Assembly: GCA_003694825.1 (NCBI GenBank)
Contig: RFJS01000565.1
Location: forward strand, 1 to 6,359
DNA: 6,359 nt
Direction: 5' to 3'
From: Verrucomicrobiota bacterium
Lineage (GTDB): Bacteria; Verrucomicrobiota; Verrucomicrobiia; Opitutales; Opitutaceae
Positions within the stretch are counted from its first letter, which is position 1, and every line of letters starts with the position of its first letter. Position numbers and translations under genes: made by a program. The notes beneath the pieces are model-generated. The model was not told where the DNA came from. It ran no database searches and saw nothing but the letters and a program-made list of their open reading frames with translations. This document shows, piece by piece, positions 1 through 5,831 of this stretch.

Positions 1-3000
1 TATGGTGACGTCGCCGGCATCGCCGGGCTGGGCCTCGTCACGCGCATCCATGCGATCGAAAGCAACGGAGAGATCGTCTGGGAACAGGCCGGCGGTCTCA
101 TACGACCGGACGATCCCGCTCACCCGGACTACTGGGAGAAAACGATCTCCACACCGGTGGGCACGTTCTACATAACCTGGGGGCGGCCGGACCAGCCCGC
201 CGACACCCGACTGCTCAACCAGGTCGGTACCACGCATCCCGCCTACCGCGGCCAGGTGCGTGTCGTCATCAAGCGCTACTACTTCGGCGAAAACTCCACC
301 AGCGTGCCCAACACCCGGATACTGCTGGAGCGCACGCCCTATCCGAGTGTCGGCACCTGGAGCCACGCCGCCGACTACACTGGAGAGAGCATCGTCGCGG
401 GGTTGCTCGAGCTCGCCACCGATCCGATCTACGGCATCGGCCTCGAGGCCAGCCGCTTCACCTCCGCCGACTGGGAGGCGCTCAGTGCCGAGGTCGCTGC
501 CGACCTCGGACACTTCGCGCCGTTCCTCGAGCGCGCTCAACCTTTCCGTGACGTCGCCCGTGACCTGCTGGCATACTTCGACGGCTGGCTCCGGCTGCGG
601 CATGGCAAGCTCGAGCCCGGGCGCTTCCCGCACAATGGCACCGTGCCACCAGGGATCACCGAGCTCACCGCGCACGACTTCACCGAGCGCCCCCGCGTGC
701 GCTCCAGCGCGCCGTCCGGCGTCATCAACGAGGTGGTGCTCGTGTACAGGGACCGGCGCGACAACCTCAAAAAAGCCTCCGTTGCCGAGAGTGCGTCCGA
801 CAATGTCGCGGCTCGCAACGTCAACGAGCCCAGGCGCGTCGAGCGCCTCGGCATCGTCGAGGCGGGGCAGGCCCGACGCATGGCGGCCGAGCTGGCCGCC
901 GCCGAGGCCGAGGGATCATGGTCCATCCCCGGTGCCCGCGTTCGACGGGCGCGAGCGGTGTGGGCGGACGGGTCGCCGCTGCAGGCCGGTGACAATGTCA
1001 GCATCGACGTCGGGCCGGCTCGGGTCGACCAGGTCGCCCGCATCACCCGCCGCACCGACCCATTTCATGGGCCGGTGCAGCTCGACCTCGAGGCGGAGCG
1101 CGGGGTGTACCCGCTGCCTTATGTCGCTCCACCAGACCCGCGGCCAGCCATTGCCACTTATGAGCCCAGGCCTATTCAGCACCAGCGCTTCTGGGAGGTG
1201 CCCGCCGCCCTCGCGGAGTCGCCGCTCGGCATATCGCTCGCGGTCCTGGCCCAGCGGCCGCCGGCTGTCTCGCCGGATGAGGGCCTCGAGGACAGCCGGG
1301 TGGTCGGGTGGTATTTGCACCATTCGCTCGAGAACCTGACATACACCTGGCTCGGTCGCTCGTTCGGGTGGGCGTTGCGTGGCACATTGGTCGGCGCGGT
1401 CGACGAGAGCACCGACCAGCCGACCATCGAGCTGGCGTGGGACGCCGCAAACCTGGACAACGACGCGGTGGTGTCTCAGACCCTCGGCCAGCAGCTCGAC
1501 GACGAGCTGCTTCTACTCGTCGATGACGAACTCTTCTCCATCGGCACTGTTTCCGCTGGTCCGTCGTCGTGGACGTTTGCCGGCACTCTGCGCGGCCGGC
1601 GCGGCACGCGCCGCGCGGCCCATTCCGCCTACCGGGCCGGCTGGTTGTTCTTCAGGCGCGATCTGACGGTCTTTCGCCACGGCTCGTGGAGCGAGGATGA
1701 GACGCATTACTTCAAGCTACAGCCCTTCATGTGGACGGGTGCGCTCGACCTCGCCGAGTGCTACGAGCTCGCCTACACCTTTCGCGACCGCGGGCCCGAG
1801 GCGCCTGCCGTCGTCGTCGGTCCGTCGCCGGCCAATGCCATCGTCGGGCTCGCTTACGACGTCACGGCCGACATCACCGACGTCAATAGCGACCTCGCCA
1901 GCTACGAGCTGGTCGCCGAGCGGCTCGATGGCCCCGGCGGGGCCGTGCTCGAGCGACTGGAGATCGCCGCCGGCGCGGTAGACCCGGCCGACCGTGAGGC
2001 GCTCTCGCTCAGCTACCCGGTGGTCTTCCCGCGGGTGGGGACATGGAGGGTGCGCTGCACCGCCCGTGACGTGGCGGAGGCGTCCACCACCGCCACTGGC
2101 ACCGAGTTTGTCGTCGGCATCAACGTGAACGGTGAATGGGGTGAGGGCCTGCCCGGTCCCACGCCCGCCGCCGCCCCGGTGCTGGTCGATACTGGTGCCT
2201 ACCTCACCGCCGACGGGGCCACCCGCGCCTACATGGACTTTGATATACCAGACCTGCCTGGTGGCTCCACCTACCTGCAGGCCATCCTCATTCGCACCGA
2301 TCCATCCGAGGAGTGGCAGGTATTCACCCAGCTCGACAACGAGGGCACGGCCCGTATACATATCCCGAACCTTGATCCCGGGCAGACCTACTATGTCGCG
2401 AGCCAGGCTTACTCCATCAGCCGGCGAGGGCCCGTCACCGAATGCGCCGCCAACCCCATCGTCGCTGGCAGGGATACCGTCGCGCCGTCCTCGCCGACCG
2501 GTGTCGGGCTGACGGCAGAGGGTGTGGTGCCTTACTTTGAGCCGACCAGTACAAGGCTCCTTTACGGCTGTCGTGTGTTTTGGGATGAGAGCCCGGCGGC
2601 CGACCTTTCGCATTACGAAGTCAAGGCGACCTACTTCGACGACCCCGATTCTATCGTCTATACGTGGAAGCGGCCCAACATGAGGACCCCTGTGCGTGTG
2701 GTCGAGACGTCCGTCTGCCTGTATTCCTTTACGCTCGTCCCTGGCTACGTCTTTGTCCGGGCGGTCGATAAGACGGGGAATGCCTCGGCCTGGGTGGCGG
2801 CGGGGAACGCGAACGCATTCGCCACAACGGGTATTGGAACAATTGCCACGCAAAGGAAAGAGGATGCACGCCTAGAGGGGCTGCGTGTCGCTGCGCCGTC
2901 TGCGAGTGCGCCAACGCTCCTGCGCGGGCAGGCTATGGGTAGTCAGGTGGTCGACCTCGTTGGTGGCGCCGCCAGCGAGACATTCGAGATCGACCTTACC

Positions 3001-3204
3001 GGCAAAGGGTTCACCGCCAAGCCCGATGTCGCGCAGATAACGTGCGTCGGCGGGAGCTACATGACCGACCTCGAAGCGCGCTACGACTACGACAACCCAG
3101 AGTCGTCGTCGGTAAAAATCGTTGTCCGGGTGACGGAAAAGCACGGCTACAACGTGCCGTCCGGGACGCACCGGTTTGCCTACCACGTCATGCAGACCGG
3201 CTAG
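1..3204 (+). CDS. Phage tail-tip / baseplate hub protein (J-like), 5' end missing
   Basis: The reading frame is open from the first base of the window to TAG at 3202-3204, giving 1067 visible residues; a GTG at 157 is internal, because the upstream 52 residues read as good protein. Residue numbers here count from base 1. Landmarks are a PAYRG motif at 80-84, a conserved tail-hub signature as I recall it; a hub-like region around 217-380 (DFTERPRVR, then NEVVLVYRDRRDN); and an RGRRGT motif at 531-536 followed by a conserved His, also seen in tail-tip proteins. Next come beta-rich modules from about 600, 719 (LDPGQTYYV) and 828 (VFWDESPAADLSHYEV, VRAVDKTGNAS), of which the last two look like fibronectin type III. 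A C-terminal beta domain starts near 984. The family forms the distal tail tip, where it organises DNA ejection and often binds the receptor. The C-terminal modules are the likely host-contact part (inference). Confidence 0.85.
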   Translation, partial: YGDVAGIAGLGLVTRIHAIESNGEIVWEQAGGLIRPDDPAHPDYWEKTISTPVGTFYITWGRPDQPADTRLLNQVGTTHPAYRGQVRVVIKRYYFGENSTSVPNTRILLERTPYPSVGTWSHAADYTGESIVAGLLELATDPIYGIGLEASRFTSADWEALSAEVAADLGHFAPFLERAQPFRDVARDLLAYFDGWLRLRHGKLEPGRFPHNGTVPPGITELTAHDFTERPRVRSSAPSGVINEVVLVYRDRRDNLKKASVAESASDNVAARNVNEPRRVERLGIVEAGQARRMAAELAAAEAEGSWSIPGARVRRARAVWADGSPLQAGDNVSIDVGPARVDQVARITRRTDPFHGPVQLDLEAERGVYPLPYVAPPDPRPAIATYEPRPIQHQRFWEVPAALAESPLGISLAVLAQRPPAVSPDEGLEDSRVVGWYLHHSLENLTYTWLGRSFGWALRGTLVGAVDESTDQPTIELAWDAANLDNDAVVSQTLGQQLDDELLLLVDDELFSIGTVSAGPSSWTFAGTLRGRRGTRRAAHSAYRAGWLFFRRDLTVFRHGSWSEDETHYFKLQPFMWTGALDLAECYELAYTFRDRGPEAPAVVVGPSPANAIVGLAYDVTADITDVNSDLASYELVAERLDGPGGAVLERLEIAAGAVDPADREALSLSYPVVFPRVGTWRVRCTARDVAEASTTATGTEFVVGINVNGEWGEGLPGPTPAAAPVLVDTGAYLTADGATRAYMDFDIPDLPGGSTYLQAILIRTDPSEEWQVFTQLDNEGTARIHIPNLDPGQTYYVASQAYSISRRGPVTECAANPIVAGRDTVAPSSPTGVGLTAEGVVPYFEPTSTRLLYGCRVFWDESPAADLSHYEVKATYFDDPDSIVYTWKRPNMRTPVRVVETSVCLYSFTLVPGYVFVRAVDKTGNASAWVAAGNANAFATTGIGTIATQRKEDARLEGLRVAAPSASAPTLLRGQAMGSQVVDLVGGAASETFEIDLTGKGFTAKPDVAQITCVGGSYMTDLEARYDYDNPESSSVKIVVRVTEKHGYNVPSGTHRFAYHVMQTG

Positions 3205-3232
3205 ACGCGGTAACGACGAGAGCAATACGCCA

Positions 3233-4126
3233 ATGAGAAAGAAAGCATGTGTTTGCAAGGGGCGGCGTCGGCCGGACGGGAAAGGTGAAGCCGCACCGCG
3301 GCATGTCGTCGTCGTCTCCGACCTACATGCTGGCTGCAAGCTTGGGCTTTGCCCGCCCGACGGTTGCCAGCTCGACGACGGCGGCATCTACCTGCCCAGC
3401 GCCGCCCAGCGCAAGGTATGGGCGATGTGGGAGGAGTTCTGGGGCGAATTTGTCCCGCGCGCCACCAAGGGCGAGCGCTACGGTGTTGTCATCAATGGCG
3501 ATGCCGTCGAGGGCACGCACCACCGGGCCTCGACTCCGATCTCCCATAACCTCGAGGACCAGATTGCCCTGGCTGAAAAAATCCTCGCGCCGATCGCCGA
3601 GCGGGCCGATGGCAACTTTTGGGCCGTGCGCGGCACTGAGGCGCACGTTGGCATCAGCGCGCGGGAGGAGGAGGCGCTCTACCGGCGCCTCGGCGCCCGC
3701 CGCGATCGCGATGGCAAATACTGCCGATGGGAGCTGTGGCTCCGGGTGGGCGGGCACCTCGTGCACTTCCTCCACCACATCGGCACGACCAGCTCGAGTG
3801 CGCACGAGGCCAGCGCCGTCAACGCCGAGGTCTCCGCCGCCTACAACGAGGCCGCCCGCTGGGGTGAGGAGCCGCCCGCCGTCGTCGTGCGCTCCCATCG
3901 CCACCGCTTTATCGAGGTGCGCATCCCGACTGCCCGCGGGTTCACTACCAGCACCGTCACGCCGGGCTGGCAGCTCAAAACGCCATTTACCTGGAAGATT
4001 GCCGGAGGGCGGCTCTCACCTCCGCAGTTTGGCGGCATCGTCATCACTGCCCATGAGGACGGCGTGATCTTTACCCAGCCAAAAGTATGGCACATCGGAC
4101 GAACAAACGAGGCTCACCTGCACTGA
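3233..4126 (+). CDS. Phage calcineurin-like metallophosphoesterase
   Basis: 297 residues from ATG at 3233, 28 bases after the tail-tip stop. A TTG at 3176 would add 19 residues overlapping that gene and is less likely; the ribosome site (GACGAGAG, about 10 bases upstream) is modest. Metallophosphoesterase motifs appear in order: SDLHAG (D30, H32), GDAVEG (G89, D90), GTEAH at 134-138 where most relatives have GNHE/D, a His-rich strand HLVHFLHH (175-182), and SHRHRF (H222, H224) matching GHxH. The fold binds two metal ions and hydrolyses phosphoesters; the substrate here is unknown. The stretch CPPDG...DDGGIYLPSAAQR after motif I recalls a phage-specific branch, from memory. Cysteines 6, 8, 35, 40 and 45 cluster near the N-terminus. 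No signal peptide or membrane segment is seen, so a cytoplasmic role is likely. It lies in the late gene string and may act on nucleic acid or nucleotides (inference). Confidence 0.85.
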   Translation: MRKKACVCKGRRRPDGKGEAAPRHVVVVSDLHAGCKLGLCPPDGCQLDDGGIYLPSAAQRKVWAMWEEFWGEFVPRATKGERYGVVINGDAVEGTHHRASTPISHNLEDQIALAEKILAPIAERADGNFWAVRGTEAHVGISAREEEALYRRLGARRDRDGKYCRWELWLRVGGHLVHFLHHIGTTSSSAHEASAVNAEVSAAYNEAARWGEEPPAVVVRSHRHRFIEVRIPTARGFTTSTVTPGWQLKTPFTWKIAGGRLSPPQFGGIVITAHEDGVIFTQPKVWHIGRTNEAHLH

Positions 4127-4422
4127 GCAAGGCCGACTGGCTCGACGCCCTCGATGAGGCGGAGGTCATGGCTGTCAGCCAGGTCAACCATCCGCCCGGT
4201 AAGGGGTGGAAGACCTTCGCTCAGGTGGCGGCGGCAATGCCGCGCGTGGGGAAGCAGCGCATCTACCGTTGGTTGCGCGAGGAGATCGCAGCCGGACGTA
4301 TGGAGGCATACCGGGGGTCGGCGCTCAACGCCGTCGGCCGGGTCTCGCAGCAGGTGTGGTATCGTCGCCGCCAGCGCGTCCGATCGCCGCGCCAGCCAGC
4401 CCCCGGCTCCACCGACCCGTAA
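4087..4422 (+). CDS. Small winged-helix DNA-binding-like protein
   Basis: 111 residues if started at ATG 4087, overlapping the phosphoesterase by 40 bases; no ribosome site precedes this ATG. An alternative is CTG at 4123, which overlaps the upstream stop as CTGA and has ACGAGG ten bases before it; it would give 99 residues beginning (M)SKADWLDAL. Residues 41-93 look like a winged helix-turn-helix: a helix WKTFAQVAAAMP, a recognition-helix candidate GKQRIYRWLREEIAAG, then a short hairpin-like wing ending in VWYR. The C-terminal 20 residues are Arg/Pro/Ser-rich and probably disordered. Comparable small phage proteins carry this HTH pattern, but no specific family is recognised. It could be a late regulator or a DNA-end or packaging accessory factor. 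The coding reading is well supported by the tight packing between neighbours; the function is only inferred from the fold. Confidence 0.7.
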   Translation: MAHRTNKRGSPALSKADWLDALDEAEVMAVSQVNHPPGKGWKTFAQVAAAMPRVGKQRIYRWLREEIAAGRMEAYRGSALNAVGRVSQQVWYRRRQRVRSPRQPAPGSTDP

Positions 4423-4423
4423 C

Positions 4424-4648
4424 ATGACCCTTTCGCGTCTCATCGCCTCCCTCACCGCGCTCGCCGCCGACCTCGGCGAGAAAGGCGATGACCCGCCCGT
4501 CCTTGTCTCCGGCCCGTATGCCAGCACCGGCGAAATACTCAGCGTCGGCCTCTACCAGAAAATCAGCCCCACCCACCCGGACCGCCAGATCATACTCATA
4601 AACAGCACCCGGAAAACACTGATAATCAACGCTAAACGACGGACTTAG
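4424..4648 (+). CDS. Small phage protein of unknown function, ending inside the att core
   Basis: 74 residues from ATG 4424, one base after the TAA of the previous gene (TAACATG), so it is probably translated by coupling; no Shine-Dalgarno sequence is visible. The layout is an N-terminal helix (MTLSRLIASLTALAADLGEK), the short strand PPVLVSG, the strand EILSVGLYQKI, and the strand RQIILIN followed by a basic tail. This matches a recurring type of small phage protein that begins with LxxLIxxLxxL and continues with a beta hairpin; its function is not known to me. Its last sense codons and its stop TAG lie inside the tRNA-Leu-derived sequence, and the TAG is the anticodon triplet. Because the stop lies in the core, integration at the tRNA would leave this gene intact. 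Confidence 0.6.
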   Translation: MTLSRLIASLTALAADLGEKGDDPPVLVSGPYASTGEILSVGLYQKISPTHPDRQIILINSTRKTLIINAKRRT

Positions 4649-4695
4649 GATCCGTTGGACGCAAGTCTGTGCGAGTTCGAGTCTCGCCCCGGGCA
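4639..4695 (+). other. attP core candidate: 3' part of a tRNA-Leu (anticodon UAG) gene
   Basis: These 57 bases fold as most of a class II tRNA. Anticodon stem ACGGA (4639-4643) pairs perfectly with TCCGT (4651-4655) around the seven-base loop CTTAGGA, with anticodon TAG at 4646-4648. A 15-base variable arm (4656-4670) has a GGAC/GTCT stem and GCAA loop, as expected for tRNA-Leu. T stem GCGAG (4671-4675) pairs with CTCGC (4683-4687) around TTCGAGT, which fits the TTCRANY rule. The acceptor 3' strand CCCGGGC (4688-4694) and discriminator A follow, without encoded CCA. No D arm and no matching GCCCGGG 5' strand lies upstream, so this is not a whole tRNA. Tyrosine integrases often use the 3' half of a tRNA gene as target, and an integrase gene follows at 4851, so this is read as the phage attP core. 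An attR in a tandem prophage arrangement is the main alternative. Confidence 0.85.
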
Positions 4696-4704
4696 CGTTG
4701 TTGA

Positions 4705-4759
4705 TGGTGAGTGGTTTGTGCGTGGTTTCCGGGGTTGTTCGGTGGTGGTTTGGTGAGTG
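4705..4759 (+). repeat. Direct repeats TGGTGAGTG, possible integrase arm sites
   Basis: TGGTGAGTG occurs at 4705-4713 and again at 4751-4759, spaced 46 bases start to start, between the att core and int. Paired short repeats flanking an attP core are the usual form of arm-type sites bound by the integrase N-terminal domain. The assignment is inferred from position; the repeats themselves are exact. Confidence 0.4.
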
Positions 4760-4805
4760 CTTGAAGGTGCTCAAAACACCAAATAGCCTTGTTTTGTCTT
4801 GGTTT
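4711..4805 (+). repeat. Repeated GTGGTTT / TGGTTT motif in the attP arm
   Basis: GTGGTTT is present at 4711-4717, 4722-4728 and 4745-4751, with a shorter TGGTTT at 4800-4805. The first two are 11 bases apart, about one helical turn, and the first and third overlap or abut the two TGGTGAGTG copies. Composition is G/T-rich here, so some repetition is expected by chance. The regular spacing makes a protein-binding array possible. Confidence 0.3.
4749..4796 (+). terminator. Weak hairpin region, possible terminator or regulatory structure
   Basis: TTTGGTG (4749-4755) is complementary to CACCAAA (4777-4783), with an inner TTGA/TCAA pair (4761-4764 and 4771-4774). An overlapping alternative pairs CAAAACA (4772-4778) with TGTTTTG (4790-4796). 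The first structure is followed by T-rich sequence (TTGTTTTGTCTT), so it could end late transcription before int. The stem is interrupted and AT-rich, and the two folds exclude each other. It could equally be an attP binding site or chance. Confidence 0.25.
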
Positions 4806-4806
4806 G

Positions 4807-4812
4807 TATGAT
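4807..4812 (+). promoter_or_regulatory. Possible -10 box for int
   Basis: TATGAT matches five of six bases of the sigma-70 type -10 box and lies 38 bases before the int start codon, in the only AT-richer stretch nearby. No convincing -35 box lies 16-18 bases upstream. A start near 4819 would make a leader of about 30 bases containing the hairpin at 4825-4849. Confidence 0.2.
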
Positions 4813-4824
4813 GTTGACGGGGAG

Positions 4825-4849
4825 ACACGGCAGACTTAGGTCTGTGTGT
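4825..4849 (+). promoter_or_regulatory. Hairpin / inverted repeat directly before int, with att-like loop sequence
   Basis: CAGAC (4831-4835) pairs with GTCTG (4840-4844) around TTAG. The stem extends through a G-T wobble (4830/4845) and one bulged G to ACAC (4825-4828) with GTGT (4846-4849), ten pairs in all. It ends one base before the ATG at 4851. GGGGAG, a good Shine-Dalgarno-like string, sits just before the hairpin at 4819-4824. The centre GACTTAGG (4833-4840) is identical to the anticodon-loop sequence of the att core (4642-4649). It may be an integrase-binding operator, a translational control hairpin, or both (inference). Confidence 0.45.
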
Positions 4850-4850
4850 C

Positions 4851-5831
4851 ATGAGGCGGTCTGATTGGCGGTTGAGCGGAGCTCAGAAGGTGGATGCGCG
4901 GCAGGCTTTGGCGCTGTTGGAGGGGACGGGGATTTCGCTGGTGGAGGCGGCGCGGATGGCGCTGGAGCGTGGGGCAGGAGCCTCGGTGGCGTCGGTGACG
5001 GTGGATGAGGCGGTGGCTGGGTTTTTGCAGGCGCGGCGGGCAAAGGGGCTGCGGAATAGGACGCTGGAGTGGTATGGTATTGAGTTGGTGCGGTTCGCGG
5101 AGTCGGTGCCGGTGCGTCGGCTTGACCAGGTGACTCGGACGATGGTGCGCGGGTATGTGCAGGCGCGGGCGCGCGGTTCGCAGGGGCCGGCGTGGCGGGC
5201 GGTGCGGGCGCTGTTCAGGTTTGCGCGGCGGCAGGAGCCGCCGTGGGTGCTGGTGGATCCGACGGAGGGGTTGGTGTTTGAGACGCCGCGGCAGGATGGG
5301 CGGCGGGTGAGTGTGTTGCGGCCAGAGCAGGCTGAGGTGCTGTTGCGGGCGGGGGAGTTGCGGCGGTATCGGGCGGCGGTGGCTCTGGCGTTGTTTGCCG
5401 GGGTCCGTCCCGGGGAGTTGGGGGAGGGAGACAAGCCGCCGCTGCGGTGGGAGCATGTGCAGGAGGCGGATCGGGTGGTCCGGGTGCCGGCTGAGGTGAG
5501 CAAGACGCGGGTGACGCGGGTGTTGGAGGGGCTTCCGGAGGCGCTGTGGGCGTGGCTGGCGGCGGTGCCGCGCGAGGAGAAGGTGGGGCCGGTGGCGCCG
5601 GGGCGGTTTCGGCAGGTGGTGCGGCCGGCGCGGCGGTTGCTGGGGCTGGAGGTGTGGCCGGCGGATTGCACGCGGCATTCGTTTGCGAGCTACGCAGTGG
5701 CGCTGCTCGGGGATGCCGGGCAGGTGGCGCTGTGGCTGGGGCACGAGGGTGACCAGCGGTTGCTGCACCGGCACTATAGGGGGTTGGTGAGCCGGGCGGA
5801 TGCGGAGCGGTTTTTCGGGCTCAGGCCGTAG
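4851..5831 (+). CDS. int: Tyrosine recombinase, phage integrase
   Basis: 326 residues from ATG 4851. Residues 1-45 form a helical N-terminal part, possibly an arm-binding region. Residues 47-130 match a core-binding SAM-like domain (VDEAVAGFLQARRAKGLRNRT...), and the catalytic domain follows from about 155. Catalytic positions are R186 (AGVRPGE), K218 (VSKTR), D272 and R275 (DCTRHSF), H298 (LGH) and nucleophile Y309 (HRHYR). The first residue of the HxxR box is Asp rather than His; other members of this branch also vary there, from memory. It catalyses strand exchange between attP and a chromosomal attB, here predicted to be a tRNA-Leu(UAG) gene. A GTG at 4890 with GGAG before it is an alternative start, but the ATG keeps an N-terminal segment that looks family-typical. 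Codons end mostly in G (GCG, GTG, CGG, TTG), unlike the C-ended late genes. Its 3' end overlaps the convergent gene by 11 bases. Confidence 0.92.
   Translation: MRRSDWRLSGAQKVDARQALALLEGTGISLVEAARMALERGAGASVASVTVDEAVAGFLQARRAKGLRNRTLEWYGIELVRFAESVPVRRLDQVTRTMVRGYVQARARGSQGPAWRAVRALFRFARRQEPPWVLVDPTEGLVFETPRQDGRRVSVLRPEQAEVLLRAGELRRYRAAVALALFAGVRPGELGEGDKPPLRWEHVQEADRVVRVPAEVSKTRVTRVLEGLPEALWAWLAAVPREEKVGPVAPGRFRQVVRPARRLLGLEVWPADCTRHSFASYAVALLGDAGQVALWLGHEGDQRLLHRHYRGLVSRADAERFFGLRP

Noticed and set aside
157..159. GTG at 157 as start of the tail-tip gene
   Set aside because: The frame is open to base 1, and the upstream residues have the character of the same protein, so the gene is cut by the window edge.
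260..1339. 359-codon + strand frame inside the tail-tip gene
   Set aside because: Ser/Pro/Arg/Thr-rich shadow of the GC-rich tail gene in another frame; no motif.
1717..2853. 378-codon minus-strand frame
   Set aside because: Entirely antisense to the tail-tip gene in high-GC DNA, with no recognisable domain, whereas the + strand frame has clear motifs.
3176..3178. TTG start for the phosphoesterase
   Set aside because: It would overlap the tail gene by 29 bases and add a segment without family character. ATG 3233 is simpler.
4600..4695. A complete functional tRNA-Leu gene
   Set aside because: No D arm with a GG loop and no 5' strand complementary to CCCGGGC lies at the right distance upstream of 4639; only the 3' part is tRNA-like.
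4705..4805. CRISPR-like array from the short repeats
   Set aside because: The repeats are only 7-9 bases, irregularly spaced and partly overlapping; no repeat-spacer structure exists.
4325..4852. 175-codon minus-strand frame across the att region
   Set aside because: Part of it (GARLELAQTCVQRILSP) is the antisense translation of the tRNA-Leu segment, and the rest is antisense to two + strand genes. It is a shadow frame.
4836..5774. 312-codon minus-strand frame opposite int
   Set aside because: Extremely Pro/Arg/His-rich low-complexity translation, opposite an integrase with all catalytic motifs.
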